Below are positions 40,640 to 51,362 of a stretch of 64,000 nucleotides of DNA, one piece after another; within the stretch, counting starts at the first letter, position 1; the number at the start of each line of letters is the position of its first letter. This DNA comes from Sepioteuthis lessoniana. Taxonomy: Eukaryota; Mollusca; Cephalopoda; Myopsida; Loliginidae. The translations under genes and the position numbers were made by a program. The stretch is taken from the NCBI GenBank assembly GCA_963585895.1, contig OY757904.1, forward strand, positions 87,755,605 through 87,819,604, given 5' to 3'. The notes under the pieces were generated by a model, which ran no database searches, was not told the DNA's origin, and saw only the letters and a list, made by a program, of their open reading frames with translations.

Positions 40640-40793
40640 TTGATCCAAATAACCCGTTCAAATTTATGTGTTCAGAAACTTCTTTTGCCCGATGAACCTC
40701 AATGTTGACCGCTACTTTTGGGATCTCACTTCATGTATTAGGAGTAACCATTGACTGTCATTTTAAACATCTTTGTTAGTTTTTGATTGCTTT

Positions 40794-41429
40794 TGTCACG
40801 TGGCCTACCACTGAGAGAAGAAAAATAAGGAATGTCCCCTACCCCTCCGTGTCTGAATTAGCCGGCGGCCAAAGAATGACCGTTAAGAGAGGGATAGTAA
40901 TGTAGGTCAACTTCGGCCGGCCTGTCGGAGAAAGTAAAGAATGTGGGTCAGAGTGAAAGCCAACAGATGTTTGCATTCTGTGACCGGATGGATAAAGAAG
41001 GGATATACTGGACATATAGTAGTCCGAAGCAATCGCCTGACAGGGAAGAAGAAAGAAGTGAAATAATTGGCCAGAACCCTAAAACGGAAGTGGCACCTTC
41101 GTTCCGTCAGCAGAAATATGGTAAAAGAAAATCAGTTTTGAAGAGAGATGTCGTCGTGAACAGATGGGGCGAATCTCGCGCCAAACTTCGGGCGAAGCAC
41201 CAGCACCGGGATTTGCAGGACAGTAGTTGAAGTGATAAGATATATTGAAACTACCGCCGAAATCACCGGGAGAAGACGGAAAGTATCATGGACAAGGAGA
41301 ACCCATACCTTCAAGCCAGAGCTATATACAATATAAAGTCCGTCATCCCGTAAAAGAGAAAATACTCTCCGAAGGAACCCATCAAAAGATAAGTAAACAT
41401 TAAGACTGTTTCTCCCTATATCCAATTAT

Positions 41430-41472
<43 letters not shown>

Positions 41473-42121
41473 AAAGAAAGACTAAAGAAAAGGAAAAAAG
41501 GAAGAAAGGCATTTATGTTTATGTATTATCCGCCGATAATATAGCCGACATGTTGAATATGTGTGTCCCCGTATGTATTAAAAAGATTGATATATCTTAT
41601 GTCCCCACGTGTTGAAGTTTGTTCATTGTGTCGTTTGCTGTCAAGTTATTTGTTTCATGTTTGTTTTTCAGCTTCTTTCGCCCTATGTTATTCTCGCCTA
41701 AATTGTCCTATTCTTTCCTTTAAAAATGTTATACGGGAAACCGGAGTTGTCGACTGCTATAATTAATATTATTGTATCTAAACCTAGAGGTCCATACCTT
41801 CCTTAATCTAGGGGTAGGAAGAGCTAGTGGCCTGATGGGTTTGTGTGTAATGTAAAATTTGGAAACCCTTGCAAGCGGCGGTCAGTCTAGATCCAAATTA
41901 ACCCCCACATAATATGCCAGTTCTTATATGCCCGAGAAAGGACTCTGAACAAGGACTTATTCTACGATCTAGGTGGGATCAAGTGCCAGACCGCCCCGTC
42001 TTCACACGTGCAAAAAAATAAACTCCCTGTTTGGTGATAACAATATTTAAATACACCAGTTCCCATACGCTTTTAAATGGTTGCTCATCCGGGGATCTTT
42101 TTATTTTAATTTGCCGTCACA
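40794..42121 (+). mobile_element. solo LTR of the SCAN-gag retrotransposon family
   Basis: A 1.33-kb segment begins TGTCACG and ends CGTCACA. It aligns along its length with the reverse complement of the LTRs at 34.1 and 38.1 kb, including the (CT)n tract (41,432-41,467), the 'aacggaagtg' block near 41,083 and the 'gcaagcggcggtc' block near 41,872. The 4-bp repeat CTTT flanks it (40,790-40,793 and 42,122-42,125). No internal region is present, so it arose by LTR-LTR recombination. It is more diverged than the paired LTRs and therefore belongs to an older insertion or a different subfamily. Confidence 0.85.
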
Positions 42122-42429
42122 CTTTCTAGATTTTTTTGCATTTAAACTCCCTTTTTTGGTGGTGGGGTTCTAAATAGATCCTTCATCTATAGACTGATAT
42201 TCCGTTTGGCCATAAGCTGTGAAGAAGGTTACCCCTCAAACACACAAACAAACAGTTCTACCTTGTCTGTTTCAAATAAAGTTAGATAAATGCATTAGTC
42301 CGGTTTTGAAATTAAACTTAGACCCCTCGAGCAGGGAGAAAATGATCTCTCCAATCTTAAAAAAAACCTTTAGTCTGGTGTTCACGACGTGCTGGCATAT
42401 GGTAATTAACGAAAAAGTGACAAACAGCT

Positions 42430-42555
42430 AGTAATTTTGCAAGCTTTTTACTTACACGGGGTACAAGGCTGTATGAATTGTGCATCCAATAAAACTCGAA
42501 ATGAGTTGTGAAGAATTGCAAGTCAAGCTTGCTAACCAATACACCACTCGATGAG
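42430..42555 (-). repeat. SINE family 2, copy a
   Basis: On the minus strand a tRNA-like head (gagtggtgtattggttagca) is followed by tcatttcgagttttattggat and a body with 'cattcatacagccttgtacc' shared with the copy at 42.8 kb. The same body words in opposite orientation 300 bases away support a repeat family. Confidence 0.65.
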
Positions 42556-42796
42556 CCCTAGTGGGGCATAGATGGGTATTCCTCAGATTCCCCCTGAAAT
42601 TTATAAAATCAGGTCAATACAATATCATTTTCAAAGAGTGTTTGTTTTTAAAATATCAAATTTTGAAAAGAATTATAATTGTTAAAGAGCAGCATTATTT
42701 CATAATTTCCATTAGGAGTGGAGAAAATTCTGGACTCCACCAACTTTCAGAAAAATCCATATCAATGAATATAATATATAAAAACTTCTAAAATAT

Positions 42797-42930
42797 CACG
42801 AATGGGTGCTTCAGTTGGTTTAATGGTTAGCAAGCGAGACTAGAAATCTAAGTTTGAGTCTCATTGGGTTCCCCATTCATACAGCCTTGTGCTCCATCTA
42901 AGCAAAAAGCTTTGTAAATTACTAAAAAAA
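42797..42930 (+). repeat. SINE family 2, copy b
   Basis: Plus-strand head tggtttaatggttagcaagc (A-box-like) and gtttgagtctc (B-box-like), then 'cattcatacagccttgtgct' and an A-rich end. Inverted relative to copy a. Confidence 0.65.
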
Positions 42931-43597
42931 AACAAACAAGTACTGAATAAACTATTTAGCGATAATTCAGTAAACAGTTGTAGATATTCACATTTCACCT
43001 GAAAATGCACAAATATTCAGCAGGTGGCGAATAATTGTGACATTAACTGTAAATATATTAACCACTGTAGACTAAAACAATTGTATCGCTTCAGAGTGTC
43101 CTAGATATGACAGTAAACCTAGATATGACACGAAACCACCTGATGGTGATGCTCCGGTCCTACAGCTTAGGAGAATGTGGAATACCCCTTCATTGTTATT
43201 ATTCCCATGTCCATTTTGATCCGGCATAGTAATACCTGATATGGTCCCATTTATGGGTCAGAAAGAACTGTTTGAACAAATGACTGATGTTAAATTGAAT
43301 TGTTGGTATTACGTAGCAATACTTGGAAAAAGTCAGCTGTTTGCAAATGATACTATTAGTGTGTGCAATACTTAAAACTACTTCACTATGTGCAAATAAA
43401 TGGTTAATATTAAATAGAATTATAAGCGTCATATAGCAATACTTAAAACCATTTAACTGAGTACAAACAACAGCAAAGAAATTAGCTCTAATTCGTTTAG
43501 AAATAAGATTATCTACAAACAATTTCTAACAAATCATATATGTATAACCATTTGTCAGCAAACAAATGACTGATGTTAGATTAAATTGTGAGCCCTT

Positions 43598-43855
43598 AAC
43601 CGGCTCATTGGCAAATGAGTAGAGTGTTCGCCAATTGTCTGAGATATCGGGGTTCAATCCCAAGTCGAGTCATACCAGAGACTTAAGAATGGAACTTGAT
43701 GCTGCCTTGCTTAATACTCAGCATTACAAGGTAAGGATCAAGGGTAAAGTAGAGCAATCCAGAGAAAGGAGTTGCGCCCTCCCCTACACCACGGTGTAGT
43801 TGCTATTGAAAAGGGAGCCTTTGGATCGCCCTCGACTAAGGTCGCCAACTTTACT
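43598..43855 (+). repeat. SINE family 1, copy b
   Basis: The full-length head (accggctcattgg...gtagagtgttcgcc...ggttcaatccc) and body (gagttgcgccct, gtagttgctattgaaaaggg, ctcgactaaggtcgccaact) match copy a in the opposite orientation. I could not define target duplications by eye. Confidence 0.85.
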
Positions 43856-43859
43856 TACC

Positions 43860-45870
43860 TAGCACTACTTAAAACAATTTAACTGTGCAAACAAATGAGC
43901 TTTGGCTCGCTTAAAAATGTTATCTACAAACTGTTTACAAATCAAATATTTGATATATGTGTAAACAGAATTTGGCAATAAATAACCTAACCCAACCAAT
44001 TGATGAACAGAATTGAGAATTTAGTGTTTATTTACAGGACTGAGTACTCGGGTCGGCTAAACTTTGACATTCTTAAAAGAATAGTAATTTATTTTTGCTA
44101 TATAGTAATAGCTGGGAGCTGCATAGATTTTGTGAATTGTTGCATAAAAACAGCGAAAATGGCTAGGAGAAAACTAAATTTGATACACATATCTAAAATG
44201 AAAGACAGCTAAGACCGAGAAATTCCTTTATTACCTCATTTCTTCCTATTTTCTTTCAGGCTTCAAATATTCGGAACATTTTGTATTGGGAATTTAAAAA
44301 ATTCTATCTAATTTAATTTATTTTTTCATTTGTATTTGGAAAGTTCTACTGTTTCAGACACATTAGACGTACCATCTAGACTTGACATGATGGGTTGGCG
44401 GTACTCTGACGGTTTTATTCTTTAGCTTTACTTTGATTTTATTACGGTAAATATTGTTAAAGTTTTGGCACCAGCAATCACAACATTAATTACTTGAAAT
44501 GTTCTGATTTTGTAGTATCCGTCTGAACTGTTTGATGTTCAATTTTTTCACATCGGTTTTTATTCTGTCATTATTATTTGTTTAATGGACCAGACATTCA
44601 TTGATCTATTTTTTGCAAGATACAAAAAATCAAATATAATCTTCATCAAAGATACTGACCCTGAGACGCTATGTATGATTCATTTGAAAACTCTTTTCGT
44701 TTTCATGAGTGCAAAGGGTGATATTAGATCAGTCACACATATGTCTGATATAATTTACACAACAAAAGGGAATCAGATCGACAAAATCGATAAATTCCAA
44801 GTATCCACAGGTCATACATATTTTGCACGTTGAAGTATAAAAATGAAAATCGTTGTTGGTAATCAATAATTGATCAATAAAACATAACACAGTGAAATCC
44901 TTACTTCACTAAAATATACATTATTAAGTTTGAATAAAAAAGAGTATAAAAGTGCAAAATGTATAGAAATATATTAGTAGAATATATTTCCCAAAGGTTT
45001 CCAGCTATATTTTAAAAAAATCGCCAACAACTGCAATTGCCAGTAATTCGGCTACAAATTGTTTTCTTTAGATACTAACCTGAGCCTCATTTCTAATATT
45101 GACAACAAGGAATAAGAGTACAAGATACATTTGATTAAAAAAAAAAAAACTTCTGTTAGTTGTTTACTTCAGCTTCAATGCTTCCTATGTCATGGTGGAA
45201 AGTACTTGCGGAGAAAATTTTGAACAAATTTATAAAAGACTGGACACAATTTGACAACTTTTGACATGTAAGAAAAGATAATCAATAAACATTGTTTAAA
45301 AGGATCATGTATGGCTTTTACTGAAATATGCTAAAGCGAAATACATTCAACATTTCATATCCGAAAAGTAAAGTTCAAACATTTATTAATCCTGTTTTAT
45401 TATACAAATTATGTACATGGTTCACTTATATGAAATATACTATTTTACCAGTTGTCAAGATTTATGACCCTGTCCAATCGGTGCTCAAGCGCATAAAATA
45501 CCCTCCTCAAAAAACCTTGTATCAAGTCAATTGTTATTTGGAACCGATTTAGTTGACACGTTTCGATATCCCAACTTCTCATGGATTACTGACTTCGAAA
45601 AATAAAGTTCCACAGACATATCCCGGAGTTTGCACCGTCTATCGTCTTGTTTAAGATTATATGTACCGATAGTTGTCTTCTATTGTTGAAAAAATTGCAT
45701 ATGTTAAGGGTTTGATTTAAGATCATCGTGATCTCTCTGTGGAACTTGATTTTTGGCGACTCATTAAATAATGTATGACAAGTTAGTATATCTTCTCATG
45801 CTCATACATATGAAGTAGGAGCTTTTTATCCATGATAGATATGTTTCAAGACCCCATCACACCCATCGAT
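43860..45870. other. unassigned AT-rich DNA
   Basis: No recognised gene. Frames of 70-82 codons (for example 44,585-44,833 plus) show no motif I can name. Confidence 0.45.
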
Positions 45871-45878
45871 GTTGAACA

Positions 45879-45927
45879 CGTAACCAATGTTTTGATATTA
45901 TGCACTAATATCAAAACACTGATTACG
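45879..45927. repeat. 21-bp-arm hairpin
   Basis: Arms cgtaaccaatgttttgatatt and its near-complement (taatatcaaaacactgattacg) surround a five-base loop. Two mismatched positions are visible. Confidence 0.75.
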
Positions 45928-46198
45928 TACAAAAGTTTTTGTTGGGAAAATGAAAACTATATATATATATATATATATAGGTAATATTCGGTTAGGTTAA
46001 ACCAGAGTTTGGAGTAATCCCCTCAGGACAAGAAAATCATTCAAGAGCTGAACATTTAAATTTTCCTGGTAGAGAGCTCAATGTAATTTATTACAGGGCA
46101 ATATTTTTTTAAGAAAAAAAACCAAAGACCGGTTAATTCAGGATTATAAATTTATTTCCATCCTGTATTTTCAGTTTCTGGTGTGAACCAAATATTTT

Positions 46199-46390
46199 TT
46201 GAAACTAGTAGATGAACATTTCAAACACGGAAATAAACTGCAAAAAATATTTAACAGAAAAACGTTAAAAATAAGTTACTCTTGCACGAAAAATATTTTT
46301 CAAATAATTAATAGCCATAATAAAAATATAACTAAAGATTTTCAGGATCAAATAAATAATAGAAATAATAAAAACAATAATAATAACAAC

Positions 46391-46442
<52 letters not shown>

Positions 46443-46489
46443 GTATAAAAAAGAATGCAATTGTAAACCCCGAGAAATTTGTCCCATGA
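46199..46489 (+). pseudogene. Penelope-like RT thumb end and expanded Asn linker
   Basis: The frame reads [20 protein letters not shown] followed by [19 protein letters not shown], the motif that closes the RT region of Penelope-like proteins. It then enters a poly-Asn run coded by (AAT)n. After the run it is out of frame with the endonuclease (+1 shift) and stops at 46,489. The upstream RT catalytic core is absent. Confidence 0.7.
46376..46442. repeat. (AAT)n microsatellite within coding sequence
   Basis: About 67 bases, imperfect at the start. In one frame it encodes Asn, in the endonuclease frame it reads TAA stops. Confidence 0.95.
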
Positions 46490-46878
46490 ATGGACTATGC
46501 AATTTAAATAATGTAATATATCAAGCTATAATTTACCCTAAAGAGAATATCACAGATAAGAAAACTTATATCGGGCTAGCATCCACTAAATGGAAGGAGA
46601 GGTATTTTAACCATAAATTTACCTTCTCCTATGAACACCTAAAAAACCATACGGCACTATCAAAACATTTCTGGTTTTTAAAAAACAAAGGTTTAACCCC
46701 TGAGATAGAATGGTCTATTTTGAAAAAATCAAATACTCCAAATAGTTTTAACGGTAGATGCAATTTATGCTTAGAAGAGAAAATTTATATTTTAATATAT
46801 AAATGGCCTGATAAGTTATTAAATAAGAGAAGTGAATTAATAGCTAGATGTAGACATAAGACTAAATTTAAACTATAA
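46444..46878 (+). pseudogene. Penelope-like GIY-YIG endonuclease domain
   Basis: Read in the frame ending at 46,878, the sequence after the AAT run begins with the linker zinc motif [16 protein letters not shown]. It continues VIYQAIIY (GIY-equivalent strand), KKTYIGLAST (YIG strand), KERYFNHK (catalytic R) and LCLEEKIYIL (catalytic E). The typical tail NKRSEL..RCRHK follows. All residues expected for GIY-YIG nuclease catalysis appear present. An ATG is available at 46,486, after the zinc motif. In the family this domain cuts target DNA for insertion. Confidence 0.8.
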
Positions 46879-47342
46879 ATATTTGAAAACATAGAAATAA
46901 ATAGTGAAACCAGGAAAAAAAACGTCTCCAACATATACACTAAAAAAATAGGTTGCTAATTAAATGGTATCGAAATTAATATAAGCATTAATATTTCTCT
47001 TAAAAGTTAATTATCGAACTTAACATGAAAAGAAAATAAACTAAACAAATAAATAAAAAAGTTGAATTACAGTAAGAAGAAATTTGAAAAATTAAAAATT
47101 TGAAGAAGAAATTTGAAAAATTAAAACAAAACGGAAATTCAATAAAACGAGGATGTAACTCCTTAATCTCGTCCCTCTCCATCCCACGTGTCTATTCTGT
47201 TTTAATTAATTATCCATTGGATCTGTAGAAGTCCTGTAAAAATTTTTTCTTCATGTGTTTGGTTCATACCAGAAACTGAAAATACAGGATGGAAATAAAT
47301 TTATGATCCTGAATTAACCGGTCTTTGGTTTTTTTCTTAAAG

Positions 47343-47359
47343 ATATATATATATATATG

Positions 47360-47405
<46 letters not shown>
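47343..47405. repeat. (AT)n-(GT)n microsatellite
   Basis: Lies directly outside the right terminal repeat of the Penelope-like element; a matching (AT)n run stands at 45,959-45,980 on the other side. Confidence 0.9.
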
Positions 47406-47407
<2 letters not shown>

Positions 47408-47409
47408 AT

Positions 47410-48044
47410 AGTGTGTAAATATAATCAAATTATAAATTCTAACATTTTTAGCTTTTTTTATTTTTTAAAAAGAAAAAAGGACGAACTCTTGTCTGAATAA
47501 CAAAAGAAAATAAACGAAACCAAAATATTTATAACATATAATTGAATATGTAAAAAGTTAATTTTACTATACAAAGTTTTGTTAGAGGACTCCCAAGCAC
47601 CAACTTCACTAAAATATATTGTACTTATGCAGTAAGCTGAATGTCAAAATAACAACAGTTTTCAACGAAATGTTTTTTTTCATGATTCAATGAAATTGAT
47701 TGCTTTGAAAATATTTAAATTATTTTGTCTTTCATTCTTAAAATATTATTATTAAAATTCTGAAAATATTTTCCTCCTTTCAAATATTATTTTTTTAGCT
47801 TAAGATTATTTCCTGATTGAGGCAGGCGCGGATTAGTAAAACAGCAGTTGGCGATTCCACAGACACTAACGTTCTTACGCATCCAGAAAAAATATAAACC
47901 AGCTTTTCCGATTCAGTAGTGCCAGTCATTTTTTTTCTTCATTGACACTGTAAATACTCTTTTAAAAGGAAAAGGCTATTTTTCTATAAATTCATTTACT
48001 TGGCATATAGTGCATGTATCATTACTTAACAAAAATTCTTTTTA
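47410..48044. other. unassigned AT-rich DNA
   Basis: No recognised feature. Confidence 0.5.
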
Positions 48045-48257
48045 GTAAAACCCTACCGTAGTCGAGGGTGACTCGAAGGCTCCCCTTTCAATAGCTACTA
48101 CACCGAGGTATGGGGGAGGGCGCTACTTCATTCTCTGGATTGGTCCACTTTACTCTTGATATTTACATTATAATGCAGTGTGGTAAGCAAGGCAGCATCA
48201 AGTACCATTTAATTATGACTCGACCTGGGATTGAACCCTGGTCTCCTGGACCATAAG
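48045..48257 (-). repeat. SINE family 1, copy c (5'-truncated head)
   Basis: The minus strand keeps the B-box-like gggttcaatcccaggtcgag and the body ending ctcgactacggtagggt. The A-box part of the head is missing. It shares body words with copies a and b. Confidence 0.8.
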
Positions 48258-48259
48258 TG

Positions 48260-49190
48260 TCATATATACTGTCAGTATTTTTTCCTTACTTTCAGTTTTT
48301 CTCTTTACACACACACATATGCACACAACGTGTACCCCCTATATATATATATATATACCAGGGCGATACTACCTATAAGCTTCTCAGCTATGAAACAGAA
48401 ATCTTTAAATAGAGGCAAGTATGTGGAGACTTGAATTACGAGTAACCTACGAATACTGAGAACGTTTTTATAAAGGATCCATACATATAAAAACACTGTA
48501 AGTGGAAGTTTTGAATATTATTAAAATTATCTTTTTCAAGTATTCTTATGCTTAGTGGACAAATATTTGGTAAAACTTTAAATCACTTTCTTGTAGATTT
48601 ACTCTGCTCTCTGATAAATGAGAAATAATAATCAATTCACAGTAATTGATATAGTTGCTAACTAGCAAACAAATGCCTTGGAGTTTCTGTGTATGCCTCT
48701 CCTTGCACTTTCATCCAAATATGCAACATTTTTAAGAGGAATCTCGAGATGTACATTATAAATTTTATTTGCAAGATAAAGAAAGAAAAATAAAAGAATG
48801 CAAAGTATTAAAGACAAAAGATAGAAGAGAAAATATATGAAGATTTAAGAAAAAGAGAGAAAAAGGGGTCTATGTTGGTCAAAGTAACTCATGTCTGATT
48901 TCTCTAGTTGGAGTATGGAAGCTGCAGATTAAAAAAAGTAATATTTTTGACTGATTCCAAATTAAAGTAATTTTTTATTGTTATAAATTAACTTTAAAAG
49001 TTCGTAATGAATTCATCCTTTATTAAAACTCTGTCAGTTTGACCAACCTGAAATGTGAACATTCGAAAATATTCTTATTTCATTTCGAATCTCTTTAACT
49101 CACATTTATTCTTGAATGTATATCTCTAAACAGTTAAACCAGTTTTCATGAAATGTATATCATTAAACAAGAATTAGAGAAATTAGTAAA
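48260..49190. other. unassigned AT-rich DNA
   Basis: No recognised gene. A short (AT)n run is at 48,341-48,357. Confidence 0.45.
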
Positions 49191-49198
49191 TTTCATCA

Positions 49199-50080
49199 TC
49201 ATCCTGGGGAGCCGACAGCATTTATTCCTTTGATTCCTTCTCGCCATCCGACCATTGCACTTAGCAGCTCCTCTAGACAGCACCATAGAAGTTGGTGAAT
49301 GTATTTTTTTGCTGGTCGGCCTACCCTAGGGTTTCCATCAGTTGGAGTCCATTGAAGAACGTCGCTTATGAGTTTGTCCATACTTCTTCAGGAGTGTCAA
49401 ACGTGTTTTGTTCGGCTTCGAGGGTGGGTAAGATGGAAGGCAAGTAACCATACAAATGCTGATTTGTAAGGTGCTACTTCGAGGATTTGCTCAAAACAGT
49501 ACTCTGCATCTTTGTTTAATTTCTATTAAGCTTCTCTCCAAGCATTTCATCCAAGAAGTGAAGCCATACAGTATTACTTATACGGCTACAGCTTGAAAGA
49601 ATTGCCGTTTTATTTTATCAGAGAGTTTCATAGAGTTGATAATATGGAAATAGTAGTTCATGCTTTAACTATGTGTATGTTTTCAGTTGAGAAGATATTG
49701 CTACCGAGACATATGAACTGGTCTATCAATTTCAGAGATTTGCATTTATGAGGAGATGATGCTATCATGATTAAAACGCATAAACTCTGTTTTATTTGAG
49801 TTCATAAAGAGACCTCTATCTCTTGCTGCTTGCTCAAGTCTAGGCAGTAAAGATTAGGCTGGAGCTGTGTATATGCAAGAATTGCAAGATCATCAGCATA
49901 GTCTGTATCAGGAATAATGTGTGTGGAATAGTATTTGTTTTTCACTTTTTGTGTGAGACTGTGTTCTTTCATTAGATCTGTTGACATTCGTAGTGATCTA
50001 GAAACATTATGAATAGAAATGGTGTCAATGCATCTCCATGTAAAGCTCCCGCAAAAAAGGTTTACTAGTGTTACGACCAA
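49199..50080 (-). mobile_element. RTE-type LINE ORF2 fragment continuous with the tandem array
   Basis: Read from about 50,080 down. First comes a palm segment AGALHGDALTPFLFIMFLDH (near 50,060-50,000), then MKEHSLTQK and the catalytic box DTDYADDLAILAYT (Y-A-D-D intact). The tail follows with several frame breaks (49,780-49,400) and ends with DKLISDVLQWTPTDG and RVGRPAKKYIHQLL. Domain order and motifs match the RTE copies at 23.7 and 50.6 kb. The sequence upstream of the GALHGD segment is not the normal RT but the 64-bp array, so the array replaces the N-terminal part of this copy. Confidence 0.8.
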
Positions 50081-50548
50081 GAAATTGTACAAATGTATCC
50101 CCATGCAAGGCTCCAGCAACAATGTTTGTCGATATCACAATCAGAAAATGGTGCCAGTGTATCTCCTTGAAAAGCTCCAGCAACACTGTTTGGTAGTGTT
50201 ACTATCAAGAAATGGTGCAAATATATTTCCTTGCAAAGCTCCAGTAACGATATTTGTCAGTGTTACTATCAAAAAATTGTGACAAAGTATCTTCTTGCCA
50301 AGATCCAGCAACAATGTTTGTAAGTATTACTGCCATGAATGTATTCCAAAGTATCTCATGGCAAGGCTTCAGCAAAAATGATTGTCGCTGTCATTATCAA
50401 GACATGGTTCGAATGAATCTCCTAACAAGGCTCCAGCAACAATGTTTGTCAGTGTTTCTATCAAGGAATTGTGCTAGTCTATCTCCTTGCAATGTTTGTC
50501 TGTGTTACTTTCAAGAAACTGTTACATTGTATCTTCTTGCAAGGTTTC
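50018..50548 (-). repeat. 64-bp tandem array, proximal block (about 8 units)
   Basis: Units repeat words such as caatgtatctccttgcaagg, ctccagcaacaatgtttgtc and actatcaagaaatgg. The first unit (50,018-50,080) is also the RT palm segment of the RTE fragment at 49.2-50.08 kb. The block ends where the 50.55-51.36 kb RTE copy interrupts it. Confidence 0.9.
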
Positions 50549-51362
50549 ATCAACATCATCATCATTATCATCATGTCGTGCCGCAGGCACGGATATCCCT
50601 GACCCTCTCTCGCCACTTCTCCATATCGTTCATCGCCTCTGGCAGGTCTTCAGGGCTACATCCCGTATCCTCACATAGCTGCTGTATGTATGTTCGAGCT
50701 GGTCGTCCTGCTTTTGCCCGGCCATATGTGGGGTTCCATAGGAATACATCACTTATGAGCTCGTCCCTGCTTCTCCCGCAGTATCCAGCATGTCTGGTTC
50801 GTTTGACTTTGATAGTTGTCGTGATAGGAGGCAGGTGGCCGTATAGTTGGTGCTTTATGGGGCGTTGCCACCAGGACTTGTTCAATATTGCTCTCAACAT
50901 TCTTGTGTAATTGCCGTCTTGCTTCTTCTCCTGCCGTTTAGTTAGCGTCCAAGTAGTGCATCCGTACAGCAGTATCGATACGATCGCTGCCTGTTAGAAA
51001 CTGCATTTCATTTTATCGGTCAGGTCTGATTTCCATATGATCGATAGCCTATCGATAGCTGTCCATGCCTTCCTTAGCCGTGTGTCGATATCCTTTTCGG
51101 TTGATGAGACACTGCTTCTTAGGTAGGTGAATTTGTCTACCAGTTTCGTAGTCGGCGCCGGTAATTTTTTTTGTTGGGTACCTTCTGCTTCTTTTCTTTG
51201 TCAGCTCGAAGCCGTTTTCTCTGATTTTATCAATCGATGTTCTAAGGGCGTAGTCTAGGCAGATTATAAAGAGGTATGGGGCTAGTAGTACTCTTGCTCC
51301 AATGTCGAAGTATTCTGTGTCTCCATCTGGTGATCGTACTTTCACCTTGGTGTTTCTATAGA
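50549..51362 (-). mobile_element. second RTE copy inserted within the array
   Basis: Read from 51,345 down: KVRSPDGDTEYFDIGARVLLAPYLFIICLD (shown here in parts: SPDGDTEYFDIG and APYLFIICLDYALR), then RENGFELTKKRSRRYP. After an internal deletion that removes the YADD box come KAWTAIDRLSIIWK-type sequence, MLRAILNKS and the tail DELISDVFLWNP, AGRPARTYIQQL, MEKWRERVRDIRA. The copy ends in a GATGAT-type tail (atcatcatcattatcatcat on the plus strand at 50,553-50,575), as RTE elements often do. LQGDT, present in the array units, is missing from this copy. Confidence 0.8.

Larger units (their letters stand above)
46108..47341 (+). mobile_element. Penelope-like element fragment with inverted terminal repeats
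   Basis: An 85-bp sequence at 46,108-46,192 recurs as a near-identical inverted copy at 47,258-47,341. Both contain accaaagaccggttaattca and the ctgtattttcagtttctgg block. Between them lie the end of a Penelope-type reverse transcriptase, a linker and a GIY-YIG endonuclease on the plus strand. Penelope-like elements often carry terminal repeats in direct or inverted orientation. About 2 kb of RT sequence is missing from the 5' side, so this is a truncated copy. Confidence 0.8.

Noticed and set aside
40943..41230. 95-codon plus-strand frame as a gene
   Set aside because: Lies inside the solo LTR and is interrupted in the paired LTRs of the same family.
46376..46442. Short regularly spaced repeats considered as CRISPR-like (here and in the 64-bp array)
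   Set aside because: No unique spacers: units are contiguous tandem repeats, and the genome context is eukaryotic.
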